Source of the DNA: Janthinobacterium sp. 67
GTDB taxonomy: Bacteria > Pseudomonadota > Gammaproteobacteria > Burkholderiales > Burkholderiaceae_D
Direction: 5' to 3'
Assembly: GCF_002797895.1 (NCBI RefSeq)
Contig: NZ_PGES01000001.1
Span: forward strand, 496,001 to 560,000
Length of the DNA: 64,000 bases
Shown here: positions 36,511 through 45,105 of the stretch, piece by piece
Layout of the letters: every line of letters starts with the position of its first letter
Position numbering within the stretch: the stretch's first letter is position 1
Position numbers and translations under genes: made by a program
Notes under the pieces: generated by a model
Database searches by the model: none
What the model was told of the DNA's origin: nothing
Seen by the model: the letters and a program-made list of their open reading frames with translations, nothing else

Positions 36511-37263
36511 TCAGTCGGCGGCGGCCGTGCGCTGCAGGCGCGTCGCCAGCTGCGTCAGCTTGGCGGCGTAGTTGGGATCGGTGGCATAGCCGCCCCGTGC
36601 CAAACCCTGCGCGAAGGCGCCCGCATCGGCGCCCGTGTTCAGGGCGGCGCGGTAGCGTGGGTTGTCGAGCAACACTTGCGCATAGTCGCGGAAGGCGCTG
36701 GCCTGGTCCGGGTAGCTGCGGAAGCGTTCCGTTTTCTTCAGGGCCGTGCCGCTGCCCGCCTCGTATTCGGTGGTCATGTTGCTGGCCACGTCGCCCTGCC
36801 ATTTGCCGCCGGCCTTGATGCCGAACAGATTATTCGTGTCAGCGCCCGTGCCCTGGCGCAGCGGACGCTGGCCCCAGCCCGATTCCAGCGCCGCGTGGGC
36901 GGCGACGATTTCCGGCGCCACGCCCAGGCGGGCGCCCGTTTCTTGCGTCCACGGCTTGATCGAGGCGAGGAATTGCTGCTGCGTTTCGCCGATCTCGCCG
37001 CCCTGGTTGATGCTGCCCAGCACATTCACGGGTTGGCTCTGTTCCAGGTAGGCGCGTCCTTGCGGGCTCAGGCTGGTGGCGTTGCCGCCACCCTGTTCGA
37101 TGAAACGGGCCACTTCGCCCTGTACCTGGCGGAACACGCTGCTGAAGTTGCCGGTCGAGGCAGTGGCGTCGGTGGCGCGCATATTGCTCTGCACGGCGGA
37201 CGTGGCTGCCGTCGATGGGGTTGCCGCCGTGGCGCGGGTGGTCAGGAAATCAGCCTGGCGCAT
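36511..37263 (-). CDS. Flagellar peptidoglycan hydrolase (separate FlgJ muramidase domain)
   Basis: 250 residues. The N-terminal 85 residues are low complexity (Ala/Thr/Ser); residues about 90-240 are a glucosaminidase/FlgJ C-terminal domain (FLASIKPWTQETGARLGVAP, AHAALESGWGQRPL with the catalytic Glu in ALESGWG, NNLFGIKAGGKW, YATDPNYAAKLTQLA). It should open the peptidoglycan for the rod. No Sec signal is seen, so export through the flagellar machine is likely. ATG 37263 has GAGGAAG and overlaps flgN. Confidence 0.88.
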   Translation of the reverse strand: MRQADFLTTRATAATPSTAATSAVQSNMRATDATASTGNFSSVFRQVQGEVARFIEQGGGNATSLSPQGRAYLEQSQPVNVLGSINQGGEIGETQQQFLASIKPWTQETGARLGVAPEIVAAHAALESGWGQRPLRQGTGADTNNLFGIKAGGKWQGDVASNMTTEYEAGSGTALKKTERFRSYPDQASAFRDYAQVLLDNPRYRAALNTGADAGAFAQGLARGGYATDPNYAAKLTQLATRLQRTAAAD

Positions 37264-37690
37264 ACGTATCTTCCTCGCCATGCAGCACGCGCTGCATGAT
37301 GCTGTACTGCTCTGTTAATAAATCGCTGTTGCGGGTATTCAGGCGCTTGCATTCGAGCACCATCTGCTCGAGCGCGGCCCAGTCGGCCGCAGCTTTGCTG
37401 CGCGCGTCTTGTTGTAACAGCGCAAACAATTGCGCCATATCGCCTTGCGGGCCCAGCAGGGCAGTGACGAGGCTGACACGCTGGCGGCGGCGCGCATCGA
37501 GCGGTTCGACGGCGGCGATGACCTGGTCGGCCAGCGCCGTCAGCCGGGCGCTCTGGTGGTGCAGGGTGGCCTGGAATTGCTCTTCCAACAAGGTGTGCAG
37601 GGCGGCGTAGCCGGCGCGGTCATCCGCCATGCCTAGCAGCACGCGGCGCACGGCTTCCTGGCGCGTGATGCCCTTGCGCGGCGCGGTCAC
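37250..37690 (-). CDS. flgN: Flagellar export chaperone FlgN
   Basis: 146 residues, entirely helical with heptad-like Leu (ALHTLLEEQFQATLHHQSAR, MVLECKRLNTRNSDLLTEQY), the FlgN pattern. FlgN binds FlgK and FlgL before export. It starts with GTG at 37690 overlapping the flgM stop (GTGA) and overlaps the muramidase start, so this stretch is translationally coupled. Confidence 0.83.
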   Translation of the reverse strand: MTAPRKGITRQEAVRRVLLGMADDRAGYAALHTLLEEQFQATLHHQSARLTALADQVIAAVEPLDARRRQRVSLVTALLGPQGDMAQLFALLQQDARSKAAADWAALEQMVLECKRLNTRNSDLLTEQYSIMQRVLHGEEDTYAPG

Positions 37691-37977
37691 GATTCGCCGC
37701 CGTGGAAGCGCTGGATCAAGCCGGCCAGTTTCGATGGATCGAAGGGCAATTCGCCCTTGGCCAGCGCATCGCGCAGCATGGCCACGCGCTCGTGGTCGAT
37801 CTCGGGCATGGCGCGCAGGGCGGCCATGGCCGGTTGCAGCACGGCCGATTGCAGTTCCGCCCCGGCCGATGAGCCGGCCATGGCGCCTGCGGCGCCCGCG
37901 TGCTCGGCGATCGCCTCGGCCGGCGCGACGGCGCTGCTGCGCACGGTAGCACCGGTGTTGCCGGAGGAGATTTTCAT
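37687..37977 (-). CDS. flgM: Anti-sigma28 factor FlgM
   Basis: 96 residues. MKISSGNTGATV at the start and the C-terminal sigma-binding part IDHERVAMLRDALAKGELPF with DPSKLAGLIQRF are the FlgM signature. It holds FliA inactive until it is exported through the finished hook. ATG 37977 has an AAGGG site; an upstream ATG (38004) would overlap motB. It lies in the same operon as fliA and motAB. Confidence 0.9.
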   Translation of the reverse strand: MKISSGNTGATVRSSAVAPAEAIAEHAGAAGAMAGSSAGAELQSAVLQPAMAALRAMPEIDHERVAMLRDALAKGELPFDPSKLAGLIQRFHGGES

Positions 37978-37993
37978 ACGTTGTCCCTTGCCC

Positions 37994-39043
37994 TTAATTT
38001 GCATGCTCGTCCCGTTCCTTCTTTGCCGGCAGGCCCAGCTTGTCGCGCAACCGTTGCAGGGTGCCGGAGTCCGGTTCGCCCACCTGCAGCTCGTCGCCTT
38101 GCGGCTTTTGTCCGGCCATGCCGAACATGGCGGCGATGCTGTCGGCCTGGCCACGCGTCAATATTAACAGTTCGATGCGGCGGTTGATGCCGGCGCTGGC
38201 ATTTTTCACGTCCAGCGGCGCGCGGTCGGCCATGCCCACCACTTGCAGCACGCTGTCCGGACTCATGCTGCCGATCAGCAATTGCGCGCGCGCCGACATG
38301 GCGCGGTTGGCCGACAGGGTCCAGTTCGAAAAACCTTCATAGCCGGTATTGGCGTATTGCATCGAGTCGGTATGGCCGACGATCAGCATCTGGTTTTCCA
38401 TTTGCGCGAATACCGGGCCCATCTGGCGCAGCAGCTTGCGGAAACGGTCGGTCGGCACGGCGCTGCCGCGCACGAACATGCCTTGCTTGTCCGTATCGTG
38501 CAGCATGACGCGCAAGCCGTACGGCGTGATCACCGATTGCAGATTGCTCTTCAGTCCAGCTTCGTCGCTGAGCTTGTCGAGCGCGCGCGACAGCGACAGC
38601 AGGTCTTCCGGCGACTGGTAGCTGACCTTGGTCTGGTTTTGCGGCGCGGCGCCGGCCTTGCCTTCCTGTGTCTGCTTGCCTTCCGTGCGCGTATCGCCCG
38701 AGCCCTTGCGGGGCATGGGGAAGCGCTCGATCAGGCTGCCGCGCGGACCGCCGCTCTGTTCCGGCATGACGCCCTGGCCTTCGCCCTGGCGGCTGCTGGC
38801 CGACGCATCCATCATGATTTCCTTCATCGCCTGCTGCTCGCGCGCGGCCATCAGCCACAGCACGAGGAACAGCGACAGCAGGGCCAGGCAAAAGTCGGCG
38901 AACGCTACTTTCCAGGCGCCGCCATGGCCATCGTCGTCATGCTTGCGTCCCGCACGCTTGATGATGGCCTGTTCATGTTTCTCATGCGGCTTTAGCACGG
39001 CGGCCTCCCCGGCCTTGGCCTTGCTCTTGTTCGGCGCCGCCAT
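37994..39043 (-). CDS. motB: Flagellar stator protein MotB (LafU type)
   Basis: 349 residues. One membrane helix is in WKVAFADFCLALLSLFLVLW with the proton-carrying Asp (in AFADF), followed by a periplasmic linker and an OmpA-like peptidoglycan-binding domain (MLIVGHTDSMQYANTGYEGF, NWTLSANRAMSARAQLL, NRRIELLILT). A positively charged N-terminus (HEKHEQAIIKRAGRKHDDD) precedes the helix. Overlaps motA. ATG 39055 is an alternative start. Confidence 0.92.
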   Translation of the reverse strand: MAAPNKSKAKAGEAAVLKPHEKHEQAIIKRAGRKHDDDGHGGAWKVAFADFCLALLSLFLVLWLMAAREQQAMKEIMMDASASSRQGEGQGVMPEQSGGPRGSLIERFPMPRKGSGDTRTEGKQTQEGKAGAAPQNQTKVSYQSPEDLLSLSRALDKLSDEAGLKSNLQSVITPYGLRVMLHDTDKQGMFVRGSAVPTDRFRKLLRQMGPVFAQMENQMLIVGHTDSMQYANTGYEGFSNWTLSANRAMSARAQLLIGSMSPDSVLQVVGMADRAPLDVKNASAGINRRIELLILTRGQADSIAAMFGMAGQKPQGDELQVGEPDSGTLQRLRDKLGLPAKKERDEHAN

Positions 39044-39896
39044 CTTCCAGCGCATTGATCCAGCTTTCCAGCTGGGCGAAGCTCGGCTTGATGTTCAGCT
39101 GTACCAGGCGGCGGCCCGCATCGATGGCCAGCAGCGGCGGCTTGCCCGCCACGTGCGTGACCAGCACGACCTTCACGCATTCCATGGTCGAGCCTTCCTC
39201 GCCCACCAGCTGCTTCATCATGTTGCACATCGGATCAAGCACGCCGTAGCAAAAGAAAATACCGATGAAGGTACCGACCATGGCGGCGCCCACTTTTTCC
39301 GAAATTTCCGCCGCATCGGCGCCGTCGGCCACGGAATTCATGGCCATCACGATGCCCAGAACGGCGGCCAGAATACCGAAGCCGGGCATGGCTTCGGCGA
39401 TCTTGTGCAAGGATTTCGACGGTTGCAGCAATTCGTCGTGGATGGCTTCGAGTTCCTGTTCCAGCACGCCTTCGAGTTCATGCGCGTTGATCTTGCCCAT
39501 CGCCATCAAACGGAAGTTGTCGACGATGAAGGCCAGCAGCTTCGGCTCTTCCAGCACCAGCGGGTAGCGCTGGAACAGGGCGCTTTCGCGCGGCGCCTCG
39601 ACGTGGGCGTCGAGCGCTTTCAGGCCGCCGGCGGCCGTTTGCAGCAGTTCATACATCAGCAGCAGCAACTGGCGCTGGAATTCCGAGCCTTGCTTCTTGT
39701 GCGTGACGATCTTGCGCATCTGGTGCAGCATTTCACCGAGTACATGCTTCGGGTTGCCCAGCACCAGGGCGCCGACGGCGGCGCCGATGATGATGATCAG
39801 CTCGACCGGTTGCCAGATCGCGTGGACGGTGCCGCCCATCAGGGCGAAGCCTCCGAATACACACCCCATCACGATTAAGATACCGATAATTACCAT
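38982..39896 (-). CDS. motA: Flagellar stator protein MotA (LafT type)
   Basis: 304 residues with four membrane helices (about 5-22, 30-50, 170-190, 205-225). The cytoplasmic loop carries RYPLVLEEPKLLAFIVDNFR and MGKINAHELEGVLEQELEAI; the Pro-rich helix 3 is KIAEAMPGFGILAAVLGIVM. It forms the proton-driven stator with MotB. The Ala-Lys-rich tail is charged. It is coupled to motB by overlap. Confidence 0.94.
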   Translation of the reverse strand: MVIIGILIVMGCVFGGFALMGGTVHAIWQPVELIIIIGAAVGALVLGNPKHVLGEMLHQMRKIVTHKKQGSEFQRQLLLLMYELLQTAAGGLKALDAHVEAPRESALFQRYPLVLEEPKLLAFIVDNFRLMAMGKINAHELEGVLEQELEAIHDELLQPSKSLHKIAEAMPGFGILAAVLGIVMAMNSVADGADAAEISEKVGAAMVGTFIGIFFCYGVLDPMCNMMKQLVGEEGSTMECVKVVLVTHVAGKPPLLAIDAGRRLVQLNIKPSFAQLESWINALEDGGAEQEQGQGRGGRRAKAA

Positions 39897-39949
39897 GTCA
39901 ACTGCCTTTCTGCGTCATTGTGCTGCGTCAATTTGATGGATAGTGAAAC

Positions 39950-40705
39950 TTATGCGTCTTGCAGCATGGCTTTCATCTTGCCCAGTGCCGTCTTGTTGAG
40001 CTGGCAGACGCGGGCGTCGCTCAGGTCCAGCACGGCGGCTATTTCTTTGTAGCTCAGTTCGAATTCGTAATACATCTGGATCACGCGCTGCTCGCGTTCG
40101 TCCAGCGCGCGCAGCGCCTGTTCCAGGCTGCGCCGCACCATCAATTGCTCTTCCGGACTCGGTGCGCTGTCGGCCTGTCCCAGGCTTTCCTGCAGTACTT
40201 CGTCAAAACTGGCGATCAGCTCGGCGTTTTCCGCCAGCTGGTATTCCTGGAAGGCTTCCGGCGTCAGCTTCAGGGCGGCCATGATTTCCGCATCCAGCGG
40301 CTCGCGCCCCAGGCGGCGGGTCAGGGCGCGCACGCTGTCGCGCAGGCGGTGGCTTTCCTGGCGCACGGCGCGCGGGCGCCAGTCCTGGCGCCGCAGTTCA
40401 TCGAGGATGGCGCCGCGGATGCGCAGGCTGGCATAGCTGCCGAAAGACTGGTCCGGCACACCGTAGCGGCGCAAGGCTTCGAGCAGCCCCATCAGGCCGA
40501 TCTGTTCCATGTCGTCGCGGTCGATGGCGCCCGACACCTGCGAATTGAGCTGGCGCACGATGCGTTTCACTAACGGGGAGTACGCCACCAGATGTTGTTG
40601 CTCTTCAGCAACGCTGAGCACGGCCGCGCAAGCGCTGGCGGCGGCATATTCGCCGGCGCCATACGCTTCCTGGTATTGCTCTACATAGGCCAAGGGATCT
40701 CCCAC
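39950..40705 (-). CDS. fliA: RNA polymerase sigma factor FliA (sigma28, LafS type)
   Basis: 251 residues. Region 2 is YSPLVKRIVRQLNSQVSGAI and GLMGLLEALRRYG with GSYASLRIRGAILDELRRQD; region 4 is DEREQRVIQMYYEFELSYKE and LSDARVCQLNKTALGKMK. It should read the late flagellar promoters. The GTG at 40705 lacks a clear ribosome binding site; a TTG four codons inside has GGGAGA directly upstream and is an equally good start. The gene lies between fliL and motA. Confidence 0.93.
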   Translation of the reverse strand: MGDPLAYVEQYQEAYGAGEYAAASACAAVLSVAEEQQHLVAYSPLVKRIVRQLNSQVSGAIDRDDMEQIGLMGLLEALRRYGVPDQSFGSYASLRIRGAILDELRRQDWRPRAVRQESHRLRDSVRALTRRLGREPLDAEIMAALKLTPEAFQEYQLAENAELIASFDEVLQESLGQADSAPSPEEQLMVRRSLEQALRALDEREQRVIQMYYEFELSYKEIAAVLDLSDARVCQLNKTALGKMKAMLQDA

Positions 40706-40726
40706 TAGGTCGTCTGGCGTGTTGGC

Positions 40727-41203
40727 TTATTCAATGATCAGCTTGCCGACCATGACTTCGGTGAACGGCTTTTCCATCTGCTCGCGCTCGTAGCTGACGT
40801 TGAAAGCCTTGTTGATCTGCTCGGCATACTGTTCCACGGTCATGGTCTGCGCCTTGTCCAGCGGAAAGCTCGACAGGGTGCTGACGGCGATCGAGCGCAT
40901 CAGCGGCAAGTGGTCCTTGGTCAGCTTTTCCTTTTCCTCGGTGGTGGCGATCACCAGGTCGGCCGACAGGTAGTGCGTTTCGCCATCGCCGGGACCGCGG
41001 CGCAGCATCACGATGACCTTGTCGAGCGTGAGGAACTTGCGCGCCTTCTTGCCCGTGGCGGGCGGCGGCGGGGCTTTCGCTTCGGCGACATCGGCATGGC
41101 CGGCAACGGGCTTGGCCAGGTACCACATGGCGCCGCCAGCTGCGCCGGCGGCCAGCACGGCCACGCCGACAAAGCCGGCTATCAGTTTCATTTTCATATT
41201 CAT
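40727..41203 (-). CDS. fliL: Flagellar basal-body protein FliL (LafF type)
   Basis: 158 residues with one N-terminal membrane helix (KLIAGFVGVAVLAAGAAGGA), a Pro-rich linker and a periplasmic FliL domain (RKFLTLDKVIVMLRRG, YLSADLVIATTEEKEKL, TEVMVGKLIIE). FliL supports stator function. The start overlaps the fliK stop by 1 nt. Confidence 0.87.
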   Translation of the reverse strand: MNMKMKLIAGFVGVAVLAAGAAGGAMWYLAKPVAGHADVAEAKAPPPPATGKKARKFLTLDKVIVMLRRGPGDGETHYLSADLVIATTEEKEKLTKDHLPLMRSIAVSTLSSFPLDKAQTMTVEQYAEQINKAFNVSYEREQMEKPFTEVMVGKLIIE

Positions 41204-42411
41204 CAGGCGCTTTCTCGCTCGTGCATGGCATAAGTGGTACTGGCAGTGCTGCCGTCGGACAGGGCACGGCCCGGTTCGGCATCATCGTGCTGGCGGCCCG
41301 GTTGGCGCTGGCCGCGCGCGTCGCCTTCGGCAAACGCCTGTGCGGCGGGGCTGCGCGGGGTGGCGCTGATATTGACGGCCACGTCGGTGTACTGGCGCTG
41401 CGCCAGGTCGCTGCGCATGTTTTCGCCGATGCCTTGCAATTGGCGCAATACTTCCGAGTTCGATGCCGTGACGTTCACCTGCAGTGCGCCGGCCGTGTGG
41501 CGGATGGAAATCTCAATGCGGCCCAGCATGGGCGGCTCGAGACGGATCGTCGCGTGTTCGCTGTTGCGGCCGATCTGCGTCTGCAGGCGTTCGCCGAGCG
41601 CTTCGCGCAGCGGTTCCTGCCATTGCTGGGCTGGGCCGTTGAGCTTGATGGTGTCGCCAGGCTGGGCCGCCGTGGCCGTATTGCCGATGGCGCCCGTCAG
41701 TCCCAGGTTCGGCGCGGCGGGTGCCGGCGTTGCGGCGCCGCGTTCGCCTTCGCGCGCGGCAGGGGCCACAGGGGCGGCGATCGCGGCTGTGGCCGGCGCG
41801 CCTTGCTGCGGCAGCGATTCGAACGGCTGTGCAGGCGCGCCGCCCTTGGCGGTTGCCGCCGGGTTGGCGGCGGCCAGCGGTTCGCGCGTATCGCGGCCTG
41901 CAGCTTGCGCCGTTCCCTGTGCCGTGATGGTGATGGCCGCCGGATGCAGGCTGATGTTGAGTGCCGGATTGGCTTGCGCCACGTTCACCTGCGCCACGTT
42001 CGCCTGTGCTGATGTCTGCGCTGATGTCTGTGCTTGCGTCTGGGCGGCGGCGCGTGCCTCGGCCGCAGCCGCATCCGTTGGCGGCAGCATCGTCACCGGC
42101 AAGCCGATGACGGGGGCGGCCATGGCGGGCAGGCCGTTGTCGGCCTGGTCGTCCGTATCGCCATCCTTGGCGGGCGCGGGCGCGGGCGTGCCGGCGTCGG
42201 CCGTTTCGCCGCCCGTCACATCGAGCACCTGCGCAAACAGGGGCAGGGCGGAAGGGGCGGTGCTGCCATAGCCTGGCGTGCCGGGCGAGGCGGCGGCCTG
42301 TGACGGCGCTGGCGCCGATGCTGCCGCCGGTGCCGGTGCCGGTGCCGATGCAGGCGCGGCGGAAGCCGTCCGTGCCGGTGCTGCCGGCGCCGTGTTGAAG
42401 TTCATGATCAT
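41203..42411 (-). CDS. fliK: Flagellar hook-length control protein FliK (LafE type)
   Basis: 402 residues. The first 250 are Ala/Pro/Thr/Gln-rich and low complexity, as in FliK rulers; the C-terminal Flg_hook domain is in LREALGERLQTQIGRNSEHA, IRLEPPMLGRIEISIRHTAG and LQVNVTASNSEVLRQLQGIG. It measures hook length and triggers the substrate switch in FlhB. ATG 42411 overlaps the fliT stop by 4 nt. Confidence 0.92.
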   Translation of the reverse strand: MIMNFNTAPAAPARTASAAPASAPAPAPAAASAPAPSQAAASPGTPGYGSTAPSALPLFAQVLDVTGGETADAGTPAPAPAKDGDTDDQADNGLPAMAAPVIGLPVTMLPPTDAAAAEARAAAQTQAQTSAQTSAQANVAQVNVAQANPALNISLHPAAITITAQGTAQAAGRDTREPLAAANPAATAKGGAPAQPFESLPQQGAPATAAIAAPVAPAAREGERGAATPAPAAPNLGLTGAIGNTATAAQPGDTIKLNGPAQQWQEPLREALGERLQTQIGRNSEHATIRLEPPMLGRIEISIRHTAGALQVNVTASNSEVLRQLQGIGENMRSDLAQRQYTDVAVNISATPRSPAAQAFAEGDARGQRQPGRQHDDAEPGRALSDGSTASTTYAMHERESA

Positions 42412-42725
42412 GCTTGATTCCCGTCCGAGTCGTATTCGCCGAGCGCGGCGTAGGCGACCCAACCTTCCTTATTTGCCTGTAATGCACCCAGGTGTTGACC
42501 CAGGCGTTCTTTTTCCTCAGAGCAAATTTTAACCGCTTGCGCGTGAATTTTGCGCAAATGCAACAATTCTGTTTGTTCCTGCGCAGTCCATGCGCCCCGT
42601 TCGGCCAGCAACGGGATGTTTTTCGCCAGGCTGGCCGACAGTTGTTCCATTGCCGCCCAGTCCGGTTGCGCGAGCGCCGCGCTCAATTGCCGGCTCAGCT
42701 GCTGCAGCGCCGCGCGCCTAGGCAT
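42408..42725 (-). CDS. fliT: FliT-like flagellar chaperone (LafD type)
   Basis: 105 residues, all helical (ALQQLSRQLSAALAQPDWAA, LHLRKIHAQAVKICSEEKER), in the place of lafD/fliT right after fliS. FliT-type proteins chaperone FliD. Recognition rests mainly on context and size. The start at 42725 overlaps fliS by 8 nt; a GTG at 42740 is an alternative. Confidence 0.72.
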   Translation of the reverse strand: MPRRAALQQLSRQLSAALAQPDWAAMEQLSASLAKNIPLLAERGAWTAQEQTELLHLRKIHAQAVKICSEEKERLGQHLGALQANKEGWVAYAALGEYDSDGNQA

Positions 42726-43107
42726 TGTTGGCCTGGACACCCACCCAGCCGCGCTTGATGGTGGTCATCAAGGTCGTCACTTCGTCGATCAGGGTAGGGT
42801 CGAGCTTGATGCCGGCCGTGTACAGGCGCGCCACGCAATAGTCGTACAGGCGCGCCAGGTTGACGACCACTTCGCCGCCATTGTCGAAATCGAGCGAGCT
42901 CGACAAACCGTTGATGATTTGCGTGCACTTGTCCAGGCTGATCGCCTTTTGCTCGTAGCGCTTGCCCACGATGTGCCCGCGCGCGCGCGCCAGTTCTTCC
43001 AGCAGGCCATCCGTCAGCACCAGTACCAGCTCGACCGGTGTGGCGCGGGCGGTCTGGGAGTCCAGGTTGACGGCGTGGTAGCTGCCGTAAGCTTCATTGT
43101 TCAACAT
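42718..43107 (-). CDS. fliS: Flagellin export chaperone FliS
   Basis: 129 residues. YGSYHAVNLDSQTARATPVE, LVLVLTDGLLEELARARGHI, DKCTQIINGLSSSLDFDNGG and LYDYCVARLYTAGIKLD are the FliS pattern. It binds the C-terminus of flagellin and prevents early polymerisation. Follows fliD by 50 bp. Confidence 0.95.
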   Translation of the reverse strand: MLNNEAYGSYHAVNLDSQTARATPVELVLVLTDGLLEELARARGHIVGKRYEQKAISLDKCTQIINGLSSSLDFDNGGEVVVNLARLYDYCVARLYTAGIKLDPTLIDEVTTLMTTIKRGWVGVQANNA

Positions 43108-43157
43108 TATTATCTTCTCGCTATGTTAACTGTGGCGGCGCGGCTGGCACGTCCGCC

Positions 43158-44570
43158 TCAGGATTTACTGTTATTAAACATGGCATCGAACATGTCGGAA
43201 TTGCGCGTCATTTGCTCCTGCAATACCTGCAGGCGGGAAAACTGGTCCAGGAAACGGTTGTACGCCGTGTTGTACTGATTGGTCAGACGCTCGCTGCTCT
43301 GGGCCAGGCTTTTCTGCAACTTGTCCGTCGCCGCCAGGCGTTGGGTGATCTGGCCTTTGGTGACATTGCTCCACTGTCCCAGCACCTTGTCCAGGCCGCC
43401 GAGCACGCCGGCAGGGGCCGACAGGCTGTTATTGCCGAACAGTTTGTCCAGGCCGCCAGGATTGTCCGCCAGCTTGGCCGTCAGCTTGGCCGTATTGAGG
43501 CTGATCGTGCCGTCGCGCTGGGCGGTAATGCCATACGCCACCAGCGATACGCCATCGACATTCAGGCGCAAGGCATCGCCCATGCTCGAGCGCAGGGCGT
43601 TCAGGCCGGAGTCGTGGGCAAAGAGGCCGGCGGCGATGTCCTTCTCCGGATTACCGGGGCTGGCCAGGCCATCCATCACGCTTTTCAGCTTGTTGTAGGC
43701 GTCGACGAAGGCTTGCACATTGGCGATGGTGCCCGTGTTGTCGGTGCCGACGGTCACGGTGATCGGGCTCTCGCCAGCGCTCATGGCCTTGGTGAACGTC
43801 ATTTTCACGTCGGGCACGTTGGTGAAGGTATTCGATGCCTGGGTAATCTTGGTGCCGGTGCCCTGGGCGCCCAGCCAGACGATGGCATCCTTGGGCGCCG
43901 CGATGGCTTTGATGTCGCTCTGCAGCGCCGTCTGCAGTCCCGGATCCGTCACGCTGTTGGTGTCGATCGAGACGGCATTGGCGACGCCCGTGACATTCGA
44001 CGTCAGCACCAGTTGCGCCTGGTTGCCGATATTGATGACGGAAGCGGTGACGCGCGCATTATTCTTGCTGTTGCCATTGATGGCGGCGGCGATTTCCTGC
44101 GGCGTCAGGTAGGCGTCGCCATCCTTGTTGGCGGCGGCCAGGTCGATGTCGAAGGCGTTGTCGGCGGTCACGGCGGCTGCCGGGTCGCCGATGCGGATGG
44201 TCATGTTGCCGCCGTTGGCGGGCGTGGTGCTGCTCAAGCCTCCATACGAAGTCTGGCTGGCCGTGGCCAGTTGTTCGACAAAGAATGCATAGCTGCCCGG
44301 CGCCGCCTTGATGCCTGCCGTGCCCGAACCATATGCGGTATTGCTGAAAGTGGCGGACTGGCTCAGCACGGATTTGCTGGACGTCATGGACGACATGGCC
44401 AGCTGGAATGCGGAGATCGCCGATTTCAGGTTGCCCAGCGCGCTGGAGGTATTGTTGGCCAGCGCGGTCTGCGCAGCCAGGGCGGCCTGTTGCGCCGCTA
44501 CCGACTTGGTCGCCAGATTTTTTGCCGTGACGATAGGATCGTATTGCGGTGCAGTAATTACGTTTGCCAT
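43158..44570 (-). CDS. fliD: Filament cap protein FliD
   Basis: 470 residues. The N-terminus has PQYDPIVTAKNLATKSVAAQ, a shortened version of the FliD opening; the centre is the variable exposed part; the C-terminal region with NVDGVSLVAYGITAQRDGTI, ERLTNQYNTAYNRFLDQFSR and LQEQMTRNSDMFDAMFNN is diagnostic. It caps the growing filament. The late-gene motif lies 24 nt upstream of the start, so it begins a transcription unit. Confidence 0.93.
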   Translation of the reverse strand: MANVITAPQYDPIVTAKNLATKSVAAQQAALAAQTALANNTSSALGNLKSAISAFQLAMSSMTSSKSVLSQSATFSNTAYGSGTAGIKAAPGSYAFFVEQLATASQTSYGGLSSTTPANGGNMTIRIGDPAAAVTADNAFDIDLAAANKDGDAYLTPQEIAAAINGNSKNNARVTASVINIGNQAQLVLTSNVTGVANAVSIDTNSVTDPGLQTALQSDIKAIAAPKDAIVWLGAQGTGTKITQASNTFTNVPDVKMTFTKAMSAGESPITVTVGTDNTGTIANVQAFVDAYNKLKSVMDGLASPGNPEKDIAAGLFAHDSGLNALRSSMGDALRLNVDGVSLVAYGITAQRDGTISLNTAKLTAKLADNPGGLDKLFGNNSLSAPAGVLGGLDKVLGQWSNVTKGQITQRLAATDKLQKSLAQSSERLTNQYNTAYNRFLDQFSRLQVLQEQMTRNSDMFDAMFNNSKS

Positions 44571-44594
44571 GCCAGACTCCTGAATAAAGGGATA

Positions 44595-44611
44595 TACCGG
44601 TACAAGGCGAC
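44595..44611 (-). promoter_or_regulatory. Late-flagellar 17-bp motif upstream of fliD
   Basis: GTCGCCTTGTACCGGTA on the minus strand, 24 nt before the fliD start. One of five copies. The TAAA element seen 12 bp upstream of three other copies is CGAA here. Confidence 0.6.
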
Positions 44612-44659
44612 CCCCATTCCCGTTTCGTGAAGTTTTCCTGAAAGAAACTTACACAAACC

Positions 44660-45097
44660 TCATTTTACCTGCCCGCGGAACCAGAATTGCGTCGCCAGCT
44701 CATCCTGCCGCTTGGCATCGACTCGGTGTTGCTCATTTGCAACATGCTTTTGTTTTTGCGTCAGCACCTGATCCAGCACCTCGCGCTTGGCCCAGGCCGT
44801 ATTCAAGGCGCGTTGCGAAACGGCCATGTTGGCTTCGTGCAAATGCAAGTCGGTACGGTGCTGGTCGGCCATCTGCATGACCGCTTGCTTGAAGTTGCCG
44901 CAGTTGACGGACAGGGCCAGGGGCAGGACGCCGCTGGGGCCGCTATCCGTGTACAGGCCCGTCAGGCGCTCCAGGTTTTTCTGGTAGCGCTCGCGCACGG
45001 CCGTCTGCGCCGCCATTTCGCCTTGCAGGCGTTCCACTTCGGTGCTGCGCAGGCCGACCAGCGTGGTCAGGTTGCGGATGGTATGCGCGTCGCTCAC
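44660..45097 (-). CDS. fliJ: Flagellar export protein FliJ
   Basis: 145 residues forming a long helical hairpin (RSTEVERLQGEMAAQTAVRE, HRTDLHLHEANMAVSQRALN, KREVLDQVLTQKQKHVANEQ), the FliJ shape; it sits right after fliI. FliJ is the stalk of the FliHI ATPase. The start is GTG at 45097 with a TAGGAGC ribosome binding site. Confidence 0.85.
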   Translation of the reverse strand: MSDAHTIRNLTTLVGLRSTEVERLQGEMAAQTAVRERYQKNLERLTGLYTDSGPSGVLPLALSVNCGNFKQAVMQMADQHRTDLHLHEANMAVSQRALNTAWAKREVLDQVLTQKQKHVANEQHRVDAKRQDELATQFWFRGQVK

Positions 45098-45105
45098 GTA
45101 TGCTC

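Noticed and set aside
43212..44630. 472-codon open frame antisense to fliD
   Set aside because: Shadow of fliD; no ribosome binding site or recognisable domain.
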